Of a stretch of DNA of 64,000 nucleotides, positions 54,010 through 62,120 are shown piece by piece; within the stretch, counting starts at the first letter, position 1; the number at the start of each line of letters is the position of its first letter. A model generated the notes under the pieces. The model was not told the origin of the DNA. It saw only the letters and a list, made by a program, of their open reading frames with translations, and made no database searches. The stretch covers positions 140,455 through 204,454 of the forward strand of contig QIBA01000057.1 of the NCBI GenBank assembly GCA_003225175.1, read 5' to 3'. A program made the position numbers and the translations under genes. The stretch comes from Acidobacteriota bacterium (GTDB taxonomy: Bacteria > Acidobacteriota > Terriglobia > Terriglobales > Acidobacteriaceae).

Positions 54010-54811
54010 CGATCTCGTTCAGTATCCTCACTGTAGCGCCAATTACTCCTCCGTTTCCCGGCTCCTGGACGAATGCAACCACGCGCAAATTGTCTTTCGC
54101 CAAGTCCCTGGGTAAACGGATCTCAAAGTCCTTCTGCAAGCCCTCCTGACCGACCTTCGCAACCTTTTGCAGGCTCCGAAGAACCGCTACATGTCGAAGC
54201 TCGCGGCCAGAGTTTTCGCCTCCTTTTACTGGAGTTTCGTCGGAATTATCTGCAACTGCGACGAACAACTCGCCGCGCTTGTGGCCAGGCGGGAGGGCTC
54301 CTACTTCAAGCTTCACTTTAAGCTCGCTGCCGTCGACGTCAGCCTCTCGAATCAGCACAGAAGCTTTGGATTGTGTTGCTGCTTTTTCGAGAGCGGCTTG
54401 CAACAAATGACCGTTATTGCCAAGTAATTCCTGCTTCCCGTCAACGACCATTTGGGGGGTGTAGGGTTCCCGACTACCAAGACGGCGAGCGTACTCTGCC
54501 TGGCGATCGGTATATTCCCGGGATGAGAAACGATCGCGCCATCCAGTACCGTCCCAATAGTCCACGTGCTCCCCGAGAACGACGATCTCGGTTTTCAAAA
54601 CATTGCGACGTTCGTCAAGTGTGCGGAGGAGTTCGTCGGCAGGGGGACAACTCGAGCATCCTTCAGATGTGAAGAGCTCAACGAGGATTCCGGCAGGCGG
54701 TGAGTCGGATGCTTGAGCAACGGTGCCTGAGCTTGATTGCGCTCCGAGTGCGGGGACAAACATCAGACACGCCCAACACAACAAGAACACTGATGCGAGG
54801 ATCCGTCGCAT
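53999..54811 (-). CDS. Secreted DUF1223 thioredoxin-like protein
   Basis: ATG 54809-54811 gives 270 aa with a signal peptide (RRILASVFLLCWACLMFVPALGAQ). The DUF1223 thioredoxin-like fold starts VELFTSEGCSSCPPADELLR, with the CxxC redox pair C-SS-C, then HVDYWDGTGWRDRFSSREYTDRQ and YTPQMVVDGKQELLGNN. The C-terminal third is a beta domain (ELKVKLEVGALPPG ... VVAFVQEP). It probably acts in periplasmic thiol chemistry. The role of the family is unknown. Confidence 0.9.
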   Translation of the reverse strand: MRRILASVFLLCWACLMFVPALGAQSSSGTVAQASDSPPAGILVELFTSEGCSSCPPADELLRTLDERRNVLKTEIVVLGEHVDYWDGTGWRDRFSSREYTDRQAEYARRLGSREPYTPQMVVDGKQELLGNNGHLLQAALEKAATQSKASVLIREADVDGSELKVKLEVGALPPGHKRGELFVAVADNSDETPVKGGENSGRELRHVAVLRSLQKVAKVGQEGLQKDFEIRLPRDLAKDNLRVVAFVQEPGNGGVIGATVRILNEIATR

Positions 54812-54912
54812 GTGAGTACGATTCTCAGCCTGCAATGACGTTACATCAAGTTAGGGAAGATTCGCAGGAAGCATGGCACAAGTTGGGACGAATGCACGTC
54901 GGCTCCACAAAG

Positions 54913-55068
54913 CTACGCCCGACTTTGCGATTCCTCAACCGCCAATCGCCCTTCTACCGTTCGGCCGTTGGCTCCTGAACGTCGCTCGCTCGCGCCGCAC
55001 GGGCACAGAGCCACCGCCAGGCACATGCCTACGCTCCACAGCGCAGTGAGGCCAAACACCCAGCGCAT
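54913..55068 (-). CDS. Possible small secreted protein of 51 aa
   Basis: ATG 55066-55068 is preceded by AGGAGAG and opens 51 codons to a TAG. The product has a signal-like start (RWVFGLTALWSVGMCLAVALCPCGAS) followed by a short charged tail. The frame is short and no family is recognised. The rest of the gap 54812-55261 holds nothing else that I can support. Confidence 0.4.
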   Translation of the reverse strand: MRWVFGLTALWSVGMCLAVALCPCGASERRSGANGRTVEGRLAVEESQSRA

Positions 55069-55261
55069 ACGCTCTCCTAATAAACATCTGTGGACGATTG
55101 GATTTTTTCGGGAAGAGATCGGATTCTGCTATTGGGTAATCCGATAGTAATCCCATTTTGGTGACGTAATTGCAATCTGCTGCAACCTGAGGCTTTGTAT
55201 TACAACTATCGTCGAATTCCATGCAATCCGGTACACTGCGTGCGCCTGAATTCGTCCCCTC

Positions 55262-56476
55262 ATGACTGCATTCGGTCCACTCACAATCCTTTGCATTGCC
55301 AGTTACGAAAAAGGACACGAGTTTCTCCGGGAAGCCAAGCGGCAGGGAGCGATCGTGTTGTTGCTCACATCCGAAAGTTTGATGAAGACCGCAAGTTGGC
55401 CATCAGAGAGCATCGACGAGATTTTCTACATGGCGGATGTGAACAAGAAGTGGAACCCGCAGCACACGATCCTAGCAGTGAGCCATTTGGCGCGGAATCG
55501 GAAGATCGATCGCATCGTGCCTCTGGATGATTTTGATTTAGAGACTGCGGCGGCTCTGCGCGAGCATATGCGTATTCCCGGAATGGGCGAGACCACCACA
55601 CGCTATTTTCGAGACAAATTGGCAATGCGATCGCGAGCGAAGTTTGCGAAACTGCCGGTTCCGGATTTCGTGCGCCTGCTTAACGACGGTGAAATACACG
55701 AATTTACCCGCGGGGTGCAGTCTCCGTGGATGCTGAAGCCGCGATCCCAGGCGGGTGCCATCGGTCTAAAGAAGATTGCGAGCGAGCATGAGCTTTGGAA
55801 ATCGCTGGAAGCCTTAGGTGACGAGCGCTCTTTCTATCTTCTCGAACGATATCTTCCGGGACAGGTCTATCATGTCGACACCATCGTCTTTCACGAAAAG
55901 CTACTCTTCTGCAATGTAAGCAGGTACGGCGCGCCTCCGATGGATGTCACTCACCAGGGAGGAGTGTTTACAACGCGAACTTTGGCTTCGGACGATTCAA
56001 GAACGAAAGAACTCTGCGAGCTGAATTGGAGGGTGCTGCAGGCGTTTGGGTTGGTGCGGGGCGTCTCACATAGTGAATTCATCGTGGCTCGGGACGGAAC
56101 CACGTACTTCCTTGAAACAGCGGCTCGCGTAGGCGGAGCGAACATTGCCGAGCTGATTGAGGCAGCGACCGGCGTGAACTTATGGCGAGAGTGGGCCAAG
56201 GTAGAGCTTGCAGGAGAAGAAGGAAGCTATGCTGCTCCGCCGACGAAGCGAGACGCCGCAGGACTGCTAATCTCGTTAGCCAAGGAAGAATGGCCGAGTA
56301 CCGAAGAGTTCAAAGATCCCGAAATTGTGTGGCGCATGCGAAAGGCCTGGCACGTGGGTATGATCGTCCGCTCTTCTCACCATGAGCGGGTCGAGGAATT
56401 GCTGCGGCAGTACTCCGATCGAGTGCAAGAGAGGTACATGGCGTTTCAGCCGCCTCCAGACCGTCCGATTCATTAA
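55262..56476 (+). CDS. ATP-grasp domain enzyme
   Basis: The 404-aa protein has an N-terminal pre-ATP-grasp region (LTILCIASYEKGHEFLREAK, then DRIVPLDDFDLETAAALREHM). The ATP-grasp domain follows (DKLAMRSRAKFAKLPVPDFVR, SPWMLKPRSQAGAIGLKKI, FYLLERYLPGQVYHVDTIVF), with the metal/ATP end motif FLETAARVGGANIAELIEAATG. Such enzymes ligate an acid to an amine with ATP (carbamoyl-phosphate or dipeptide-ligase style). No partner genes reveal the substrate, and no promoter is obvious. Confidence 0.88.
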   Translation: MTAFGPLTILCIASYEKGHEFLREAKRQGAIVLLLTSESLMKTASWPSESIDEIFYMADVNKKWNPQHTILAVSHLARNRKIDRIVPLDDFDLETAAALREHMRIPGMGETTTRYFRDKLAMRSRAKFAKLPVPDFVRLLNDGEIHEFTRGVQSPWMLKPRSQAGAIGLKKIASEHELWKSLEALGDERSFYLLERYLPGQVYHVDTIVFHEKLLFCNVSRYGAPPMDVTHQGGVFTTRTLASDDSRTKELCELNWRVLQAFGLVRGVSHSEFIVARDGTTYFLETAARVGGANIAELIEAATGVNLWREWAKVELAGEEGSYAAPPTKRDAAGLLISLAKEEWPSTEEFKDPEIVWRMRKAWHVGMIVRSSHHERVEELLRQYSDRVQERYMAFQPPPDRPIH

Positions 56477-56514
56477 TGCCGTCGTTTTCTGCCGCTCAGT
56501 CGCATTATTTGCTT

Positions 56515-56670
56515 CAGGAGGGGCACGGATTCTGCCCGTGCGGTGAGTGGCAAAATATCGTTCCTTTGTGACATTGGCGGCTTAGCCGCGCAAAGGCCGC
56601 GGCCGAAGCCGGCTTGAATGCAGAGAATATGGCTCGATTCTCGGCACGGGTAGAATCCCTGCCCCTCGCT
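56515..56670. repeat. Intergenic palindromes of the GGCACGG family
   Basis: The gap between the convergent ATP-grasp and kinase genes contains GGGCACGGATTCTGCCCGTGC (6-bp GCACGG/CCGTGC stem) and, 100 nt on, GGCACGGGTAGAATCCCTGCC. Between them lies a GC-rich stretch (GGCGGCTTAGCCGCG, GGCCGCGGCC). It resembles the elements at 5628 and 62031-62084. Confidence 0.55.
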
Positions 56671-56699
56671 AACCAGTTTGCCTAGGAGTGAAGAATGCC

Positions 56700-59024
56700 T
56701 TAGTGTCCGAGCCGCTCTTCTCGCGCCGCGCGTACTCGAGCAAGCCCATTGCGAGCGGTGCTGTTCATATGATCCAGGCGCAAAACGATGGTGTACTCAT
56801 ACCGCGCGAGTGGATAATCGCCGGCTCCGGCTGCAGCGTCTGCCTTGCGCAGGAGATCAGGAATGTCTTTGCGCGTGAAGCCCTCCACCTCCTGGGGCTC
56901 TGCAGCTCTTGCCCAGCGCTTCCGAGCGGCGTTAGTGTCGGCGGGCTTTGCGGGTTCTGACTGAGCGTCCTCTTCACCCGAAGCTTCCGATTTCACAAGC
57001 GGGTTTGAGCTAGCTGAACTCGTTGCCATCGCTTGGGTTCTGGGAGGATCTGGTGTCGAAGCGGGCTGCTGGACCGCACTTGGAGGCGCAGCGTTGGTGT
57101 CTGGTGTCGCGACTTGAGTTGAACTTGTGTGTGTAGCACCGCTGTTTTGCACAGGTGCGGAGGCTGTCGTTTCGCCTGAAGCTGGTGAGCTTTTAGTAGC
57201 AGCTGGCGCGTCCGCCTGCCCCGCAGAATTTTCCGCAGCAGTCTTTGCACTCTCGGGTTCCGGATTGGAACTCGGCGCTTCCGAAGATGTCGTGCTCGGC
57301 TGATTGTCGGTGGCCGAGGCGCCATCCGCGGGCTCGCTAGCAGATGGTTTCGGCGCTACTCGCGTGATCGTGATCGTTCTTCCGGCAACGGTAGGGAAGG
57401 CTCCGGTGCGCGACTTTACGCGCAGAGCCCAGCCGATGGTCGCTAGCAGCATTAGAAGCGCAGTCACAGTCAGCCATCCGAAGGTGTTCGCAGGACGGCG
57501 CCGAGGTTCGACTGCCTTGATGCGAGTTGAGCTGAGTGGACGCGGCTGAACAGGCGCCCCGTCTGCAATCTTCTCCGCGGTGACAGGATGCTCAGCGGCA
57601 GGCTTTAGTAACGCTGCTTGCTCGCGGAAGGCATCGCGCATTTCCTCGCAGGTTTGATAACGTTCTGCCGGGTTCTTGGCTAGAGCTTTGCGGATAATTG
57701 CGTCAATGCCATTCGGCAGCGCCGGATTAATTACCGAAGCGGGAACAGCGTCTTCGTGAATCAGTTTGTAGAGAACTGCCGGCATCTCGCCCTTGAAGGG
57801 TTTCTCGCGCGTGAACAGTTCGTAGAAGACTGTACCAAGCGAGAAGATATCGGAGCGTTGATCTAACTTCTTGCCGCTAGCCTGTTCCGGCGCCATGTAA
57901 GTTGGGGTTCCGACGACCACCCCGGTCATCGTCATGTTGGTGTCGCCAAACTTCGCGATGCCGAAATCGAGAACCTTTACTATCCCCTCAGCGGTGACCA
58001 TGAAGTTCGCGGGCTTAAGGTCGCGATGGATTACACCGTGCTGGTGCGCGAATCCAACTGCGCTGCACATCTGGTCGGCATAAGACAACAGCGTTGGAAG
58101 TAGAGGGAGTTTGCCGGCATCGAGCAGGCTGCCTAGCGTTTTGCCCTCAACGAACTGCATACTGAGGTACACGAAGCCGTCTTGTTGCCCGATATCGTAA
58201 ATCGTGATGATGTTGGGATGGTCGAGTCCACCGGCGGCCTTGGCCTCCATCTTGAGCCGATCAACCAGCTCGACGCCATCGCCGAAATTGCGCTGGATGG
58301 AGATAGTTTTGAGCGCGACGGTGCGGCCGATCACGTTATCGTGAGCCTTATAAACAATGCCCATTGCGCCGCGGCCGAGTTCCGACTGAAGCATGTACCG
58401 GTTCGAAGTCGCAGTGCTGGTGGCTCCAGTTTGACCAGCCTTGCGCACATGCGAATAGGTTGATTCATCGGTCCACAGCAGCTCATAAAGCGCTTCAGAT
58501 CCCGGCGCAGCAGCACGAAATTCCTTGGGCCCAAATTGAAATCCGGGGATGTTTCTGGCTGTCTCGTAAATCTTCTCGCTCACCAGAATCTGAGCTGAGT
58601 TTGCCTCCGCGAGCAGGGTGGCCGCTGGCGCTGCATTGCTGGAAGAGGCAGCTTGCTCACTGTAACTGCGGATCATTACAGCGGCGACGATCTGGCTGCC
58701 GCTGGCTGCTGGATTTCGATGGAATGTGAGCAGCTTTACCTGCAGGGTCTTTGCTGCGGATAGGGCGTTAAACAAATTCCCAAATCGGGCAGCAAGAGTG
58801 CTCCCGCGCACTTCAGAAACTCTTCCTTGTCCTTCGGCGACCACATGGCGAATCAGTTCCGCTAAGGATTCGTCCGCGGCGCAGTCGAGATCGCGCAATT
58901 TCTGTTGCGGTCCTGGGTACTCCCACAGGCGAACGGAGAGCGTCGCTGCAGGAATGAGACGCTCGTCGGTCTGGGCGCTCTCCTGCTTCTCGCGCGAATT
59001 GGGTGTGTGCTCCAACGAGTTCAT
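56700..59024 (-). CDS. Transmembrane Ser/Thr protein kinase with N-terminal cyclase-like domain
   Basis: From ATG 59022-59024 the product has 774 aa (a GTG 19 codons upstream is possible). Residues ~20-185 resemble a nucleotide-cyclase fold ([62 protein letters not shown]), apparently without the catalytic metal Asp pair. The kinase domain (~209-475) is complete: [13 protein letters not shown], Lys239 in [14 protein letters not shown] (Asp335), DFG (Asp353) and MAPEQ. A membrane helix follows ([20 protein letters not shown]), then a Ser/Ala/Thr/Pro-rich segment and a short TPR-like end ([20 protein letters not shown]). It is divergent from the secreted repeat protein at 59170. Confidence 0.92.
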   Translation of the reverse strand: MNSLEHTPNSREKQESAQTDERLIPAATLSVRLWEYPGPQQKLRDLDCAADESLAELIRHVVAEGQGRVSEVRGSTLAARFGNLFNALSAAKTLQVKLLTFHRNPAASGSQIVAAVMIRSYSEQAASSSNAAPAATLLAEANSAQILVSEKIYETARNIPGFQFGPKEFRAAAPGSEALYELLWTDESTYSHVRKAGQTGATSTATSNRYMLQSELGRGAMGIVYKAHDNVIGRTVALKTISIQRNFGDGVELVDRLKMEAKAAGGLDHPNIITIYDIGQQDGFVYLSMQFVEGKTLGSLLDAGKLPLLPTLLSYADQMCSAVGFAHQHGVIHRDLKPANFMVTAEGIVKVLDFGIAKFGDTNMTMTGVVVGTPTYMAPEQASGKKLDQRSDIFSLGTVFYELFTREKPFKGEMPAVLYKLIHEDAVPASVINPALPNGIDAIIRKALAKNPAERYQTCEEMRDAFREQAALLKPAAEHPVTAEKIADGAPVQPRPLSSTRIKAVEPRRRPANTFGWLTVTALLMLLATIGWALRVKSRTGAFPTVAGRTITITRVAPKPSASEPADGASATDNQPSTTSSEAPSSNPEPESAKTAAENSAGQADAPAATKSSPASGETTASAPVQNSGATHTSSTQVATPDTNAAPPSAVQQPASTPDPPRTQAMATSSASSNPLVKSEASGEEDAQSEPAKPADTNAARKRWARAAEPQEVEGFTRKDIPDLLRKADAAAGAGDYPLARYEYTIVLRLDHMNSTARNGLARVRAAREERLGH

Positions 59025-59169
59025 TGCGACTGGAATATGGGTGCCGAGCGCTGGGGGATGGCGCCTGCGTGCTTCTCCCACGGGTAAGAATAACGAGGAA
59101 TCACGATATCTCCTTGATTACCTAAGTGCCTGATTCTTTAGTTCTTCGACACCGGGCGGATGTGGCCCT

Positions 59170-61950
59170 ATGCTACCGTCAGAATTCTCCCCAGAAGGCG
59201 CTTACTCCGGAATGATTTCGCAAAAATACAGCCCAAACCAGGCAGGCGGACGTGTGCTGACAGCACCGCGCCTGCCAAGTCGATTGTTGCGCTTCTTTGC
59301 CGTTATTGCGCTCTGTTGTTTTGCTGCATCAGCGCAGGCAGCAAATACCCGGATGACGGCGATTGCTTTGTTTGACGGTTCTGATGGGCCTGCCTACGTG
59401 CAGATCAGCGGCGTCACTGTGAACGGCAAGACCGAGCTGCGCTTATGCGATGGTGTCACCAAGATCGAAAAGCGGAATTACGATTTGTTATTTAAGACGC
59501 AGCTTGCCGGAGCAAGCTCACTTGAGCGCGGCGCCGACGGCGTGTTTAAGCTGACCGTCAATTCCAAACCTCTTTGCGTAGTTCCGGCCAGCCTGAAATT
59601 TGACAAGAAGTCTGAGCTCACTCCCGCAGAAGCCGCTGATCAGGCGGTGTTGCAAGGGCTTGTCGTTTCGTCCTCAACTCAGGGATTAGGACTTCCAGTC
59701 TTCAAACCCGGAGTGCGCCTGGTATTCGTCGCCGCTCCCGATGATGAACTCGCCGCTTATCTATCGGCCGATCGAGCGCATTCCATTTCGGCGTGGCAGG
59801 CGTTTGTGATGCGCTACGGATCTTCAACGCGCGCGGCTGACGCCAAAAACGCGATGGCAGCAATCTACGAGGAGTCGGCAGCGTTGGTATTTGCGGAATA
59901 CCGCAGATCGGCAACGCACGGGGATCTCACACGTCTGAAACAAGCCCAGCAGCAGGCAGACGAAGCCGAAAAGAGCGTCATTGGCTATGCTCCGGCGCGC
60001 AGGGTGAAGGAGCAGATCAATAAGGAACTGGATTCGTTGCTGGAATCCGATCGCAACGGTCTGCAAAATTTTCGTAAAGCTCTTACAGAGCACACCGCCG
60101 GTTATGCGCAGCTTGCCTCAGCGAAGCAGCACACCGAACAGGTACTCGAGATAAATTCCCAATACGCTTCTGCGTCGAATTTGCATGCCGAAATCGTCGG
60201 CGAACAGCGCAAATTAGCCTCAGCTGTCCAGAGCGCGGAAGCACTGCTGCCTGCAAAACGATATGACGAAGCGATGGCTGCTCTTGGCCCGTATCGGTCA
60301 TTTGCCTCGGAGCTGCCGCGAATCGACGCCGTTATGTCAGCCGTGTACACCGTGCATTTTGTGCGCGGCCAGGAATACGGCAAGACTCAGGCATGGGATC
60401 AAGCGTCCTCAGAATTTCGCAAAGCGCTGGATGTCCGCGGCGATAGCAAAGAAGCCGCCGCCGCTCTGAAGAACGCTGAACTGCAGGCGAACGCCGCCAG
60501 CAACAAGCGAGCGGCACAGGGCGCGGTCGTCCAGAGCCGGAACTATGCGGAGAAGGGCGAATATGTTGAAGCTTATGAAATCCTGGCGAACCTACCCGAC
60601 GCGCAGCAACCTTACGTCACCGATCAGCTGGTTGCACTGCAGAGAAATTACGTAACCGCAGCGTTCAAGCGGGCACAAAAACTTCAGGAAATTCATGTTC
60701 CCATTCGGGGACGTGCCGACGAAGATGCTGTTCGACAAGCCTATGATCTCCTCGAACGTGCCACCAGCCTCAGCGGAGATCCTGCGATGAAGCTCAAACG
60801 CGATCTGCTCTCGGATAAGATCAGCGCGTACTACGTTGAGCAGGCGCAGAAATACCTGGGCAAGCCGATGGGGTCAGGAGTGGGCCTCGGCTGGCTGTAT
60901 TTAGGAGAAGCCGAGCGATATAAGCCCAATATGGGAGTTGTTCGCGAGGCAATGGCACGCTATGCGTCTGCTTATCAGCTGCGATCCAGGCTGTCGGTAG
61001 GCGTTGTGCTTCGTGACCAAAGCTCCCGCCGCGATAATCTCGGCTTTGCTGACCAGCTGCGCGACGCAATTGCCAACAGCCTGGAGTCTTCTGGGCTCCC
61101 AATCAAAGCGCTTCGTCAGTTCAACGAGTCCGACCCGGTACAGCCAAACTTTGCGGTGGTTGCGGAGATTCTTGAGCATCGCGTGCTGAAGAACACCAAC
61201 CTCGAGACGCTCCAATCGAAATATCGAGCCGGCACACACGAGGTGAAAAACCCGGCATGGCTGCAGGCAAATCAAGACTATGATGCCGCCCAGCAGCAGC
61301 TAAGCGCCGCACAGCGTGCGGCGGCTGACGCGCAGTCGCAGCACAAAAAGAAAGAAATAATTCTAGCTGTCAATGATTCCGTGGCGGCAGCGCAGAAGCA
61401 CGCAGCCGAGGCACGCCATACACTCGAGACCATAGAACAAACCCGGCCGGAAAACGTAATCGAGCCTTATAACTACATGAAGAAAAACATCGATCTAACG
61501 GCAGTAATCGAAATGACGTTCCGAATCAAGGACCAATCCGGGAATGCGATTGAAACTCCCGTTTCCATCAAAAAAGATGATCATCAGGTAGTGGTGGTCC
61601 TCGAGAATGTCAAGCCTGAAGACACGGAAGGCGTCAGGAAGCAGAGCACGGAACCCGATCAAGCGCAATTCCTCACAGATCTGGAAATCCAGGCCCGCGA
61701 CGCACTGATTAAGTCAGTTCGCGAGAAGGTTTTGCTGCTTCCGGGAAAGATACTCGCAGAAGCTCGACGACGCGCGCAAACGGGTGACCTCGACGGCGCC
61801 GCGGAAGAATACGCTCTTTACATGAACGCGGTGAACTCGGACGGTTCGCAAGGAAGAGAAGAAGCAACTAACTTCCTGCACGATCATTACAATGTGACCG
61901 TGGGAGCACGAGGAAACACTGCCGAATCGCGACTGCGAGCCATGCGCTGA
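59170..61950 (+). CDS. Large secreted helical-repeat protein, unknown function
   Basis: The 926-aa protein has an N-terminal signal (SRLLRFFAVIALCCFAASAQA) after ~40 residues; ATG at 59212 is an alternative start. A small beta domain (YVQISGVTVNGKTELRLCDG) is followed by long alpha-helical, Ala/Gln-rich stretches, TPR-like and coiled-coil (LKQAQQQADEAEKSV, KALDVRGDSKEAAAALKNAEL, QQQLSAAQRAAADAQSQ). A beta-rich segment (EMTFRIKDQSGNAIETPVSI) and another helical end follow. No enzyme motif is seen. The 145-nt divergent gap to the kinase suggests shared control and possibly a kinase-effector or envelope-sensor pair. Confidence 0.8.
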   Translation: MLPSEFSPEGAYSGMISQKYSPNQAGGRVLTAPRLPSRLLRFFAVIALCCFAASAQAANTRMTAIALFDGSDGPAYVQISGVTVNGKTELRLCDGVTKIEKRNYDLLFKTQLAGASSLERGADGVFKLTVNSKPLCVVPASLKFDKKSELTPAEAADQAVLQGLVVSSSTQGLGLPVFKPGVRLVFVAAPDDELAAYLSADRAHSISAWQAFVMRYGSSTRAADAKNAMAAIYEESAALVFAEYRRSATHGDLTRLKQAQQQADEAEKSVIGYAPARRVKEQINKELDSLLESDRNGLQNFRKALTEHTAGYAQLASAKQHTEQVLEINSQYASASNLHAEIVGEQRKLASAVQSAEALLPAKRYDEAMAALGPYRSFASELPRIDAVMSAVYTVHFVRGQEYGKTQAWDQASSEFRKALDVRGDSKEAAAALKNAELQANAASNKRAAQGAVVQSRNYAEKGEYVEAYEILANLPDAQQPYVTDQLVALQRNYVTAAFKRAQKLQEIHVPIRGRADEDAVRQAYDLLERATSLSGDPAMKLKRDLLSDKISAYYVEQAQKYLGKPMGSGVGLGWLYLGEAERYKPNMGVVREAMARYASAYQLRSRLSVGVVLRDQSSRRDNLGFADQLRDAIANSLESSGLPIKALRQFNESDPVQPNFAVVAEILEHRVLKNTNLETLQSKYRAGTHEVKNPAWLQANQDYDAAQQQLSAAQRAAADAQSQHKKKEIILAVNDSVAAAQKHAAEARHTLETIEQTRPENVIEPYNYMKKNIDLTAVIEMTFRIKDQSGNAIETPVSIKKDDHQVVVVLENVKPEDTEGVRKQSTEPDQAQFLTDLEIQARDALIKSVREKVLLLPGKILAEARRRAQTGDLDGAAEEYALYMNAVNSDGSQGREEATNFLHDHYNVTVGARGNTAESRLRAMR

Positions 61951-62030
61951 ACGACTGCGATTAGAAGTGATGTCTGATGTTGCGCTTTAGCGGCAGAGAT
62001 GGCTGCTGCTCGACAAGAGATTTATCTCAG

Positions 62031-62084
62031 CGGCTAAAGCCGAACCATAATGGGATCGCAATGACCGCACGGATAAATCCGTGC
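62031..62084. repeat. Two adjacent palindromes (CGGCTAAAGCCG and GCACGGATAAATCCGTGC)
   Basis: CGGC-TAAA-GCCG (62031-62042) is followed by GCACGGAT-AA-ATCCGTGC (62067-62084, an 8-bp stem). They lie between convergent genes, and the second shares its core with the hairpin at 5628. The downstream CTCTTCCCTAAAAAA could serve as a weak terminator. Confidence 0.65.
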
Positions 62085-62120
62085 TCTTCCCTAAAAAATT
62101 CGGGCGTATTTCCGCCAGTA

